Shown here: in pieces, positions 1-7,198 of the stretch | Layout: every line of letters starts with the position of its first letter | Position numbering within the stretch: position 1 is the stretch's first letter | Origin: Collinsella aerofaciens | Lineage (GTDB): Bacteria; Actinomycetota; Coriobacteriia; Coriobacteriales; Coriobacteriaceae | Assembly: GCA_008668235.1 (NCBI GenBank) | Contig: RQCP01000013.1 | Coordinates: 1-64,000, forward strand | Reading direction: 5' to 3' | Length of the DNA stretch: 64,000 nucleotides | Made by a program: the position numbers and the translations under genes | Notes under the pieces: generated by a model | What the model saw: the letters and a program-made list of their open reading frames with translations, nothing else | The model's database searches: none | Told to the model about the DNA's origin: nothing

Positions 1-98
1 AAACGCCCCTAAGCGAGCAAGGTGACGTGAAAGAGGAGGGAAGCGTACTTCGGTACGCGACCGACGATTGAACGTCAGATTGCCGCTTAGGGGCGTTT
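1..98. repeat. Large inverted repeat with inner tetraloop hairpin
   Basis: Arms 1-15 and 84-98 are perfectly complementary (15 bp). Inside them, 17-28 and 72-83 pair again except for three central bases. The tip carries a 6-bp hairpin, 43-48 with 53-58, closed on TTCG, which in plus-strand RNA is a stable C(UUCG)G tetraloop. The window begins at the first arm base, so the arms may be longer. It lies beyond the 3' end of the minus-strand GntR gene. Its role is unknown; it could be a transcript-end structure or a folded non-coding RNA. Confidence 0.6.
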
Positions 99-111
99 GC
101 AGCGTCGAGCC

Positions 112-139
112 GTTACGCGGTTTGGTAAAACCGCGTAAC
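112..139 (-). terminator. Hairpin abutting the GntR stop codon
   Basis: Arms 112-123 and 128-139 form a perfect 12-bp stem with a 4-nt loop, directly next to the stop codon at 140-142. There is no strong T-run after it on the minus strand, so it may stabilise the 3' end rather than terminate alone. Confidence 0.55.
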
Positions 140-859
140 TTACATCACCATAACGTAGCGCGATCCCACGTAGTACTGCTTACCCATCAAAACCGGCTCG
201 TCATCGGGACCGGTAAAGCCGGCACGCAGGTTGAGCAGAGGATCGTGCGGAGCAATGCCCAGCTCGGCCGCCTGCTCGGCGTTAGCTCGAACGGCCTCGA
301 CCGTACGGTAGCCAACCGAGACAATCGGCGTTCCGCCAACACGCTCGACCTCGGCAAAAATCGACTTGTCCTCAAGATCGGCCGTCAACAGCTCGCGGTA
401 GGCGTCAAACGGCACAAAGATGTTCTCCTCAAAGATAGGCTCGCCGTCGGCCGTACGCACGCGCTTGATATGCAGCAGCAGCGCATCCTTCTGCAGGCCA
501 AAGAACTCCATCTCGTTTTGGCGCGCCGGAACAATCTGACGATCGACCACGTGTGCACCGGCCATCATGCCGTTGTTGGCACACAGCGCGGTAAACGTCT
601 GCAGCGTCGAGGCGTGAAACTGGCGATTGATGTGCGGCGTGGAAACAAAGGTGCCGCGGCCCTGCTGCTTAACCAGGTAGCCATCGGAGCACAGCTCCTC
701 GACGGCGCGGCGCACCGTAATTCGGCTCACGTCGTACTGCTCGGCAAGCTCTAGCTCGGACGGAATACGCTCCTTGGGTGCATAAACACCTTTCTCGATC
801 GCATCCTTGATTTCGTCGTAAATCTGCTGGTAAAGCGGTGCATTTTTGAACGCAGGCAT
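140..859 (-). CDS. GntR-family regulator with UTRA ligand domain (regulator A)
   Basis: The 239-aa protein is a probable sugar- or sugar-phosphate-responsive transcription factor. Residues about 8-75 form the GntR winged helix (PLYQQIYDEI, IPSELELAEQYDVSRITVRR, QGRGTF). Residues about 95-235 match the UTRA effector domain of the HutC/YvoA subfamily. The length is normal for the family. It sits at the downstream end of the PTS/deglycase island, transcribed in the same direction. The 10-base motif GTATATAACG lies upstream of its start at 899-908 and recurs upstream of the EamA gene, and a related TATAACGTCT lies upstream of the PTS IIAB gene. I infer that it represses itself and the island. The effector is unknown, possibly a phosphorylated Amadori compound. 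The ATG start lacks a strong Shine-Dalgarno. Confidence 0.85.
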   Translation of the reverse strand: MPAFKNAPLYQQIYDEIKDAIEKGVYAPKERIPSELELAEQYDVSRITVRRAVEELCSDGYLVKQQGRGTFVSTPHINRQFHASTLQTFTALCANNGMMAGAHVVDRQIVPARQNEMEFFGLQKDALLLHIKRVRTADGEPIFEENIFVPFDAYRELLTADLEDKSIFAEVERVGGTPIVSVGYRTVEAVRANAEQAAELGIAPHDPLLNLRAGFTGPDDEPVLMGKQYYVGSRYVMVM

Positions 860-898
860 ATCTGATCACTCTTATCAAAATAGCTAAATTTCTAATAC

Positions 899-911
899 GT
901 ATATAACGTCT
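899..911. promoter_or_regulatory. Candidate operator of GntR regulator A
   Basis: GTATATAACG at 899-908 continues into TATAACGTCT at 902-911, 40-52 bases upstream of the regulator start. The first 10-mer recurs inverted at 8331-8340 and the second at 7044-7053, both upstream of island genes. This is inferred from shared position and sequence only. Confidence 0.4.
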
Positions 912-951
912 AGTTTCATGTTACCTCATATTGATAAAACGATACACCCTC

Positions 952-995
952 CCTACCAAAAAGCGACAGCTTCATTTTGGTAGGTTTTATCTGGG
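952..995. repeat. Dispersed intergenic repeat, family A copy 1
   Basis: This 44-base segment matches 3087-3130 at 40 of 44 positions. Both start with CCTRCCAAAAAG and end with GGTAGGTTTTATCTGGG. The ends are themselves inverted (CCTACCAAAA with TTTTGGTAGG), so each copy can fold. It lies between YitT and regulator A. A third, inverted copy is at 10434-10469. Confidence 0.6.
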
Positions 996-998
996 CAA

Positions 999-1040
999 AC
1001 GAGAGCCCTCGAAAGCAACGGGGCTTTCGGGGGGGCTCGT
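999..1040 (-). terminator. Probable terminator of the YitT gene
   Basis: Arms 999-1016 and 1023-1040 form a long, slightly imperfect GC-rich stem with a 6-nt loop, 39 bases beyond the YitT stop. The following T-run is short, so termination strength is uncertain. Confidence 0.5.
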
Positions 1041-1078
1041 TCGGATGGGTTGCGCAGGACCGGCAAAATGCCAATACC

Positions 1079-2086
1079 CTACTTGCCGTCATCCTGCTGC
1101 AGGCTGTCCTGTTCGCTGAGGCGCGCCTGCCTGCTGGCCATGCGTGCGGGCTTGTCGGGATCGGGAACGGCCGTGGGCATGGGCTCGTCGACATGACCGC
1201 CCCACCAGCCGCCCACAAAGTTGAGCGTGTGGAACACGTTGATCACGGCGCCGGGATCAACGTCGCACACCAACTTGATAATGTCCTGGCTCTCGTAGGT
1301 CGAAACAACGGTGTTCAGCAGGTACATCTTTTCGCGGCTGTATCCGCCGACGACCTCGGCGCAGCTAATGCCGTGCTGAAAATGGTTTACGTAGGCAGTC
1401 ATGACCTCGTCTGCCTTGCGCGTCGTGATTTGCAGCGTCACGCGATCGTAGCGACGATAGAAACTGTCGATGGTCTTGGTCGAAATAAACTGGAACACGA
1501 TGGAATACGCCGCCTTGTCCCAGCCAAACATAAAGCCAAAGATCGCCAGGATAAAGCAGTTGAAACCAAAGATGACGCCCCAGATGGTCTTGCCCGTGTG
1601 GTTGGAAACCCACAGCGCGATAAAGTCGGTGCCGCCGGTGGATGCGCCGGATTTAAGTGCGATGGCAGCGCCCAGACCCGAGACCACGCCGCCAAAAATG
1701 ATGAGCATGATCTTGTCGCCCAAAAATGGAGCGAAGTGAAAGACGTTGAGGAACAGCGACGAGAGCACGACCTGCATCATCGAGAAGATGACGAAGCGCT
1801 TGCTAATGCCGCTCCAGCATAGGAGCGCCACGGGGATGTTGAGCGCGAGCATACCGAGCGAAATGTCGATGTGAACGCCGCCCAGCGAGGTAACGCGATC
1901 GAGCAGGACCGCAACGCCGGTGAGGCCGCTCGGAAGCAGGTCGGCGGGCTGAATGAACGCCTGGATCAGGAATGTCTGGAGGACGGCAGAAATTGTGACC
2001 GCCACGGCAGTAATGGCACGGCGGACGATGGTGAGGCGGCCGAGCATGAGCACGCGGTCCGTGAGCTGATCGATGGCGTTCGCCAC
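1079..2086 (-). CDS. YitT-family membrane protein (DUF161/DUF2179)
   Basis: The 335-aa integral membrane protein has several hydrophobic segments between about residues 20 and 190, including the typical stretch around SGASTGGTDFIAL. The C-terminal DUF2179 domain (about 220-305) contains VVSTYESQDIIKLVCDVDPG. Family members are widespread in Firmicutes and Actinobacteria; their transported substrate, if any, is not established. The start is GTG at 2086, preceded by AAAGGAG. The tail after residue 305 is polar and probably disordered. It lies downstream of the HAD gene in the same direction but is separated by 355 bases holding a nested palindrome, so it is probably transcribed on its own. Confidence 0.8.
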   Translation of the reverse strand: MANAIDQLTDRVLMLGRLTIVRRAITAVAVTISAVLQTFLIQAFIQPADLLPSGLTGVAVLLDRVTSLGGVHIDISLGMLALNIPVALLCWSGISKRFVIFSMMQVVLSSLFLNVFHFAPFLGDKIMLIIFGGVVSGLGAAIALKSGASTGGTDFIALWVSNHTGKTIWGVIFGFNCFILAIFGFMFGWDKAAYSIVFQFISTKTIDSFYRRYDRVTLQITTRKADEVMTAYVNHFQHGISCAEVVGGYSREKMYLLNTVVSTYESQDIIKLVCDVDPGAVINVFHTLNFVGGWWGGHVDEPMPTAVPDPDKPARMASRQARLSEQDSLQQDDGK

Positions 2087-2225
2087 GTAGGCTCCTTTCG
2101 AAGGCAGATGTGGTTGTGGGGCATGCCCGCGATTGTAGCATGGAGCGTGCGGGGGCGCTTCAATTCAACCTCCCTCGACAACCAAAACGGGACCAGCAAC
2201 CCCCACGACCAAAGGGCAAAATTCC

Positions 2226-2344
2226 AAGTGAGTAGACTTTTTACGATCTGCCGAGCACACCCAAAACCGCCACCCCTGTGACCTGCGGTTTTACAAAGGA
2301 AGATATGCATTGTGCTCGGCCTGCGCCAAAAAGTCTACTCACTT
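2226..2344. repeat. Nested three-stem palindrome in a 355-base gap
   Basis: Three inverted repeats are nested. The outer arms are 2226-2242 with 2328-2344 (17 bp, perfect). The middle arms are 2250-2259 with 2311-2320 (10 bp). The inner arms are 2263-2270 with 2285-2292 (8 bp). The outer arm begins AAGTGAGTAGAC. The rest of the gap between YitT (start 2086) and the HAD gene (stop 2442) shows nothing else I recognise. It could be a MITE-like insertion, a structured RNA or a bidirectional terminator. Confidence 0.6.
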
Positions 2345-2441
2345 AGTCCGAATCGAAGCCAAACGGATCCAAATAGATGACAAATTAAGCCAATCCGCAG
2401 CAAAAGACGCGTGAATCAGTGCTTCTCGCGGCGGATTGACG

Positions 2442-3071
2442 CTACAAAGCGGCCAAAATGTCGGTCAGATTATCGATAACGGCATCGGCTCGCGACTGAT
2501 CGAGGTTGACGCCCTCGTGCGGACGCAGTGCCAGGACGCGGGCGCCGGAACGCTTGCCGGCCTCGATCCCCAAAGGCGAATCCTCGATAACCAGGCACTC
2601 GGCAGGCTCCACCCCCAGCGCCTCCATGGCACGCAGGTAGATCTCGGGGTCGGGCTTAAACGCACTGCACTCGTGACCGCTGATGGTGTAATCCAGCAGA
2701 TCGGCAATGCCAGCGATCTCCACTAGCTCATCAATCAGCTCGCGATAGGACGAGCTCGCGATGGCGCACTTCACGCCGCGCTCGTGCAGCTTGCGCATCA
2801 CCGGCTCCGTCTGCTCGTTGAGCAGCTCGGCATACGGAACGGGGTGGACCGGGCTGTAGACTTGCTTGTACTCCACGCGCAGACGCTCGCGCAGCTCAAC
2901 ATCGTCGGGCACCAGCGCCTCCCAAATGGCAGGCTCGTTAGACCCCGAAAGATCGGGGATCTCGTCAAAGTGGAAGCCCTTCTCCTCCATAAACGCCACG
3001 CGACGACGGTTGTAGAACCACTCGGTATCGACCAGCACGCCGTCCATATCAAACAGCACTGCCTTGATCAT
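2442..3071 (-). CDS. HAD-superfamily sugar-phosphate phosphatase / phosphoglucomutase-like
   Basis: The 209-aa cytosolic enzyme is of the beta-phosphoglucomutase/YcjU-like HAD subfamily. The catalytic motif DMDGVLVDTE places the nucleophile at Asp8 and the acid/base at Asp10. The late motif IEDSPLGIEAGKRSG supplies the Mg2+-binding acid. A helical cap lies between about residues 16 and 85. The start at 3071 is chosen because GGGAGGAG lies 7 bases upstream; the ATG at 3077 is too close to it. It follows the SIS deglycase gene after a terminator, so it may depend on its own promoter. The likely substrate is a hexose phosphate or a dead-end sugar phosphate from the neighbouring pathway. Substrate cannot be read from sequence. 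Confidence 0.8.
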   Translation of the reverse strand: MIKAVLFDMDGVLVDTEWFYNRRRVAFMEEKGFHFDEIPDLSGSNEPAIWEALVPDDVELRERLRVEYKQVYSPVHPVPYAELLNEQTEPVMRKLHERGVKCAIASSSYRELIDELVEIAGIADLLDYTISGHECSAFKPDPEIYLRAMEALGVEPAECLVIEDSPLGIEAGKRSGARVLALRPHEGVNLDQSRADAVIDNLTDILAAL

Positions 3072-3086
3072 ACGCATCTCCTCCCA

Positions 3087-3130
3087 CCTGCCAAAAAGGG
3101 ACAGGTTTATTTTGGTAGGTTTTATCTGGG
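3087..3130. repeat. Dispersed intergenic repeat, family A copy 2
   Basis: This copy matches 952-995 at 40 of 44 positions and sits just upstream of the HAD ribosome binding site. It contains GGGACAGG in its centre and inverted ends (CCTGCCAAAA with TTTTGGTAGG). Confidence 0.6.
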
Positions 3131-3167
3131 ATTTGCGACGCGACAGACACGCCCTCCCCAGAGCAAA

Positions 3168-3199
3168 AAAGGGGACGGGGCGCAAACCCCATCCCCTTT
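3168..3199 (-). terminator. Rho-independent terminator after SIS deglycase 1
   Basis: Arms 3168-3180 and 3187-3199 form a 13-base stem with one mismatch and a 6-nt loop. On the minus strand it is followed by a run of Ts. It lies 32 bases beyond the stop of the SIS gene. Confidence 0.8.
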
Positions 3200-3230
3200 C
3201 AATCAACCCGTAAGGTCTACTTACTTGTGA

Positions 3231-4214
3231 TTAGTAGGAAAGCTTCCACATGTAGCGACGCATGGTCAGCGGGTGCTGACGGGCCTCGGCGATCTGGTTG
3301 CCGTACTCGCGCATAACGGCGAGGTGCAGCAGCGGGTTGAAGTAGGTGACAACGCTCGCGGGCACGGCGTCGGCCAGGCCGTAGTCCTTGGAGTCGATCA
3401 GAGCGACCTTGGCGCCCATGCGCTCGAGGAAGGTGAGGGCGCGGGCGTCCATCGGACGGGTAGCGCCATCGGACATGAGGAAGACGTAGGGCTTACCCTC
3501 GGTGGAAACCTCGAACGGGCCATGGAAGTACTCGCCGGTGTTGTAGGCAGCGGCGTCGATCCACTGCATCTCGGTGAACAGGAAGGCGGCGTTAGAGTAA
3601 GCCATCTTCTCGGAGGCACCGGAAGCCATGAAGTAGATCATCTTGTCGTCCTTGAAGTCCTCGGCGAACTTCTTGGCGAGCTTCTTGCAGTGCTGAGCGG
3701 CGTTCTCGCAGAGCTCGAAGACGTTGGTGAGGCCGGTGATCATGTCCTCGTAGTGGTCATAGCCCTCGGTCTGCTGAAGGATCTCGACAGCAAGAGCGAT
3801 GGCATAGCCGGGCTTCTCGCACTTGGCAGCGTAGTTGGCGTGGAAGCCGTGAACGATAACGTGGTCGGCGTCGACGGTCAGAGCGGAGCCAGCCTTGTTG
3901 GTGAGGGAGACGACCGGGCAGTTGTGCTTCTTGGCGGTCTTGTTGGCCTCGACGGTCTCGGGCGTGGAGCCACCGAGGGAGCAGGTGATCACGAAGGTGT
4001 GCTCGTTGACCCAGGAAGGCGTGTCGTAGTTGAACTCGTTAGCGGTGAAGATCTGAACGTTCAGCTTGTCCGTGTTGTTGGCCAGGAAGTACTTGGCGGG
4101 GTAAAGGTCGGACATGGAGGCACCGCAGCCGACGAAAGCGACGCTGTGGATCTCGTGGTTGGACAGGACATCAGCGACGATCTGCTTAGGGAGGTTAAGG
4201 TCGATCTCGTACAT
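3231..4214 (-). CDS. SIS-domain Amadori deglycase, FrlB-like (copy 1)
   Basis: The 327-aa cytosolic enzyme has two SIS domains (about 20-150 and 185-310). It probably cleaves a 6-phosphorylated sugar-amine adduct, such as fructoselysine 6-phosphate, to glucose 6-phosphate and free amine. The C-terminus RRYMWKLSY resembles the RRYYGGLVEY end of E. coli FrlB. The pair Glu215 and His231 (in FHGP, 16 residues apart) matches the spacing of the catalytic Glu and His known in FraB/FrlB deglycases. The start at 4214 is set by GAAAGGA 9 bases upstream. It follows PTS IID but is separated by 199 bases containing two hairpins. A paralogue lies at 8513-9505. Exact substrate is inferred from context. Confidence 0.8.
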   Translation of the reverse strand: MYEIDLNLPKQIVADVLSNHEIHSVAFVGCGASMSDLYPAKYFLANNTDKLNVQIFTANEFNYDTPSWVNEHTFVITCSLGGSTPETVEANKTAKKHNCPVVSLTNKAGSALTVDADHVIVHGFHANYAAKCEKPGYAIALAVEILQQTEGYDHYEDMITGLTNVFELCENAAQHCKKLAKKFAEDFKDDKMIYFMASGASEKMAYSNAAFLFTEMQWIDAAAYNTGEYFHGPFEVSTEGKPYVFLMSDGATRPMDARALTFLERMGAKVALIDSKDYGLADAVPASVVTYFNPLLHLAVMREYGNQIAEARQHPLTMRRYMWKLSY

Positions 4215-4303
4215 CTGACACATTCCTTTCGATTTTTGCGGCGCCACATTGCCGGGCGCTCGCAGGGTTACCGTGGTTTGGACCGAGTCGCCGGCCCGTT
4301 AAG

Positions 4304-4336
4304 GATGCGACAAAGGGACTGTCCCATTGTCGCATT
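4304..4336. repeat. Near-perfect palindrome containing GGGACAGTCCC
   Basis: GATGCGACAA at 4304-4313 pairs with TTGTCGCAT at 4328-4336, and GGGAC/GTCCC pairs inside. It lies between PTS IID and SIS deglycase 1. The GGGAC..GTCCC core resembles parts of the dispersed repeat families elsewhere in the window. Confidence 0.5.
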
Positions 4337-4348
4337 TTAGGGATGGAA

Positions 4349-4379
4349 GCCTGCCTGGGGTATGGGATGCCAGGCAGGC
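4349..4379 (-). terminator. Hairpin after PTS IID, possible partial terminator
   Basis: GCCTGCCTGG at 4349-4358 pairs perfectly with 4370-4379. No clear T-run follows on the minus strand. It could reduce read-through from the PTS genes into the deglycase gene or protect the PTS mRNA end. Confidence 0.5.
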
Positions 4380-4413
4380 CCCCGGGGGAAAGCGGTTAGA
4401 CGCTTGGTCGCGA

Positions 4414-5247
4414 CTAGGCCAGGATGCCGGCCGCGGAGAGGGCGATGCCGCCCACGATGGCGATCACGAGAAGCCAACCGGTGTTGACGTTCTTCTTGAT
4501 GAGCCAGTACATAAGGCCGGTGAGGCCAAGGGAAATCATCTGGGGCATCATGCCGTCCAGGATGTCCTGGATAACGACGGTGCCCTCAGCGAACTGCAGC
4601 GGAGTGGTGGCACCAATCAGCGTAGCGATCATGCCGCCCACGGACATAAGACCCACGATGCCGCAGACATACATGAGCTTCTCCATGAGGTCGCCGCCCT
4701 GAAGCTTGCTCAGGTACTCGTGGCCGCCCTGATAGCCCATCTTGGCTGCGAACCAAGTGATCAGCACAGAGGGGACGATGGAGATGAGCATGGCCAGAAT
4801 CGGGCCCATGATGGAGCCCTGCTGAGCCAGCTGAACGCCCAGGCCAAAGGCGATAACGCGGATGGTGCCCTGGAAGAAGGAGTCACCGATGCCGGAAAGC
4901 GGACCCATGAGGGAGGTCTTGACCGCGTTGATCGAATCGGGATCGAAGTTCTCGGGATCCTTGGCGTACTCCTCCTCCATGGAGGCGGTGAGGCCTAGGA
5001 TGAAGGCACTCGTCTGCGGGGTGCAGTTGTAGAACGCCATGTGACGGTGGTAAGCCTCTTTCTTAGCAGCGAGCTGCTTGGGGTCGGACTCATCCGGATA
5101 GAGGCGATCGAGCGTGGGAACCATACCGTAGAGGAAGCCCATGTTCATCTGACGCTCGTAGTTCCAAGAGGCCTGGATGGCCCAGGAGCGCCAGAAGAAC
5201 TGGCTGACCTTCTTGTTCAGGGACACGTCCTTGGTTGCGGTTGCCAT
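4414..5247 (-). CDS. PTS mannose-family IID component
   Basis: The 277-aa membrane protein is the IID partner of the mannose/fructose/sorbose PTS family (Man-PTS), which with IIC forms the sugar channel. Family features are the N-terminal FFWRSWAIQASWNYERQMN, the GPLSGIGDSFFQGT loop and hydrophobic C-terminal segments. The start at 5247 has AGGAGGAACA just upstream; a longer reading frame exists but overlaps IIC coding sequence. Its start is 13 bases beyond the IIC stop, so the two are translated together. Only this IID is present, so the system is complete with the fused IIAB and the IIC. Confidence 0.92.
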   Translation of the reverse strand: MATATKDVSLNKKVSQFFWRSWAIQASWNYERQMNMGFLYGMVPTLDRLYPDESDPKQLAAKKEAYHRHMAFYNCTPQTSAFILGLTASMEEEYAKDPENFDPDSINAVKTSLMGPLSGIGDSFFQGTIRVIAFGLGVQLAQQGSIMGPILAMLISIVPSVLITWFAAKMGYQGGHEYLSKLQGGDLMEKLMYVCGIVGLMSVGGMIATLIGATTPLQFAEGTVVIQDILDGMMPQMISLGLTGLMYWLIKKNVNTGWLLVIAIVGGIALSAAGILA

Positions 5248-5260
5248 AGTGTGTTCCTCC

Positions 5261-6055
5261 TTAGTCTTCGTCGTCTTCGAGCGGATCGTAGTCGGAATCG
5301 ACACCGGCGGCTGCATGGGAACCGTTGAACTTGAAGCCCATGAAGACGACAGCCAGGCACACACCGATCAGAGCGACCGCGATGACGGACAGGTTGAGGT
5401 AAGCGGCGAGCAGGAAACCGATGAACAGGAACGGAGTCATACCCTTCTTGATCATCATGGTGAGCAGCAGGGCCAAGCCGTAGGCGGTCATGATCTTGGT
5501 CGAAACGTTAAGACCAGTGGACAGCCACTCGGGAACCATGTTGACGATGGCCTGAACCAGGTCGGTGCCAACAAAGACGGCGAGGAAGATCGGCAGGAAG
5601 TACATGACAGCGTACAGACCGGAGCCGGCGCAGATGTGCATACGGTAGGCGGTCTTGAACTTTCCGTTATCGATCGCGCTATCTGCCACATGGGTGAGGG
5701 CGGCGATGATGGAGCGGAACACGATGCCGAGGAGCTGACCCAAGACGGCGACCGGGATGGCGATCGTCATGGCGGTCTCGGCAGAAGCATCGGTCAGGCA
5801 CGCAAAGGCAGCGGCCACGATGCCGCCCAGGACCATATCGGGCGGAACGGCGGCGCCGACCTGCACCAGGCCCATGGACACGAGCTCGACGGCGGCACCG
5901 ACGGCAAGGCCGGTGGGCACATCGCCCAGCAGCAGACCGACGAGCGTAGCGCCAACGAGGGGCTGCTCGAAGTTAAGACGACCGAGCAGGCGGGAGTCCC
6001 ACATGCAGAACACGCCGACGAGGCCGACGAGCACCGCACTGATGAACGTATTCAT
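5261..6055 (-). CDS. PTS mannose-family IIC component
   Basis: The 264-aa polytopic protein is a Man-PTS IIC permease. It shows the family pattern FEQPLVGATLVGLLLGD near residue 30 and TGLAVGAAVELVSMG near residue 55, with several further membrane segments. It forms the translocation pathway together with IID. The ATG at 6055 follows AAAGGAGAAGGG. The gap to IIAB upstream is 36 bases. The C-terminal tail (SDYDPLEDDED) is acidic and unusual in charge but short. Substrate specificity cannot be read directly; the linked deglycases point to a glycated amine. Confidence 0.92.
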   Translation of the reverse strand: MNTFISAVLVGLVGVFCMWDSRLLGRLNFEQPLVGATLVGLLLGDVPTGLAVGAAVELVSMGLVQVGAAVPPDMVLGGIVAAAFACLTDASAETAMTIAIPVAVLGQLLGIVFRSIIAALTHVADSAIDNGKFKTAYRMHICAGSGLYAVMYFLPIFLAVFVGTDLVQAIVNMVPEWLSTGLNVSTKIMTAYGLALLLTMMIKKGMTPFLFIGFLLAAYLNLSVIAVALIGVCLAVVFMGFKFNGSHAAAGVDSDYDPLEDDED

Positions 6056-6091
6056 ACCCTTCTCCTTTCAGTCAGGCAAAAGCCTGGTTGA

Positions 6092-7015
6092 TTACAGCTT
6101 GGCGTCGATGTCGACGCTCTGATACGTAGGGGTCTGCTGGACATAGAGCTTGATGCCCATGTCGAGCAGCTGGTTGACGTCTGCCTTCTGGGTGGCGTCG
6201 AGGAAGACGGAGCTGTCCTTGCCGCCGACCTGATCGGCACCGTCGTGGTTGGCGGTGGCGCCCAGGTTGATGGCGTCGAGCTTGTAGCCCTGGCAGAACT
6301 GCAGCATCTCGGCCGTGTTGCCAAAGACGAACATGACGCGCTCGCCGAGGGTGTTGAGCTTGTCCATCTTGGCGAGGGCACGCTCGACGGTGAAGACGTT
6401 CAGACGCACGCCCTGGGGCTTGGCCAGCTTAAGAGCGCCCTTCTTGATGTCATCGTTGGCAGCAGCGTTGTCGACGACGATGATGCGCTCGGCCTGAACC
6501 TTGGTGGTCCAGGTAAAGACGACCTGGCCGTGCAGCAGACGGTAGTCAAGACGTGCGAGGACGATCTTGGCGGGACCGGAGCTGTGACGGGGCGCCTTGG
6601 CCTTCTTGGCGGGAGCCGCGGCAGCCTCGACCGGTGCGTTGGGGTTGGTCAGACCGGTGCGGGCCTCGTTGATGAGGGCTGCGAGCTCGGCGCCCTTGAC
6701 GGGGACGGGGCTCATAGCGAGCGTGAGCGCCAGCGGGATGTTGAAACCGCTGACAACCGTGAACTTCGTGCCGTTCTTGGAAAGCTCGACCATGTTGTTG
6801 TTGACCGAGCTGCCGAGCATATCGGTCAGCACATAGACGGTGTCGTCCGCGTTGAACGTGGCGATCATAGCCTCAACCTTATTGGTGATGGGCTCCTTGT
6901 CGTCACGAGCAAGCGACACGACGTGGACGTTCGACACGTCGCCGAGAACCATCTCGAGCGTGTCTTTGGCGCCTGCGGCCAGGCCGCCATGAGATGCGAG
7001 AATGATCTGATTCAT
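6092..7015 (-). CDS. PTS mannose-family IIAB fusion
   Basis: The 307-aa cytosolic phosphotransfer protein has an N-terminal EIIA domain (1-125) with its phosphorylatable His9 in ILASHGG. An Ala/Pro/Lys linker follows (about 126-146), then EIIB (148-307) with His162 in RLLHGQV. The EIIA takes phosphate from HPr and the EIIB passes it to the incoming sugar at the IIC/IID complex. The start ATG has AAAAGGAGGAGG upstream, one of the strongest ribosome binding sites in the window. The 183 bases upstream carry the TATAACGTCT motif at 7044-7053, so this is probably the first gene of the PTS transcript. Confidence 0.93.
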   Translation of the reverse strand: MNQIILASHGGLAAGAKDTLEMVLGDVSNVHVVSLARDDKEPITNKVEAMIATFNADDTVYVLTDMLGSSVNNNMVELSKNGTKFTVVSGFNIPLALTLAMSPVPVKGAELAALINEARTGLTNPNAPVEAAAAPAKKAKAPRHSSGPAKIVLARLDYRLLHGQVVFTWTTKVQAERIIVVDNAAANDDIKKGALKLAKPQGVRLNVFTVERALAKMDKLNTLGERVMFVFGNTAEMLQFCQGYKLDAINLGATANHDGADQVGGKDSSVFLDATQKADVNQLLDMGIKLYVQQTPTYQSVDIDAKL

Positions 7016-7043
7016 CTTGCCTCCTCCTTTTCGTTATTGTCAT

Positions 7044-7053
7044 TATAACGTCT
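7044..7053. promoter_or_regulatory. Candidate operator of GntR regulator A, upstream of PTS IIAB
   Basis: TATAACGTCT is identical to 902-911 upstream of the regulator gene and lies 29 bases upstream of the IIAB start, within an AT-rich stretch (7030-7085) that should hold the promoter. The assignment to regulator A is inferred. Confidence 0.4.
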
Positions 7054-7198
7054 TATACGTTGCTTATATTGCTAATTAGTATAAAGACCGTTCGCGGGTG
7101 AAAATCGACCGTTGACGGGTTTAACGTACTTGAAACGTTGGAGCCGGGCAGGCCGGCGCCGGCTGGATAACCCCAGGTCAGACCCTGCGCGCAATCCT

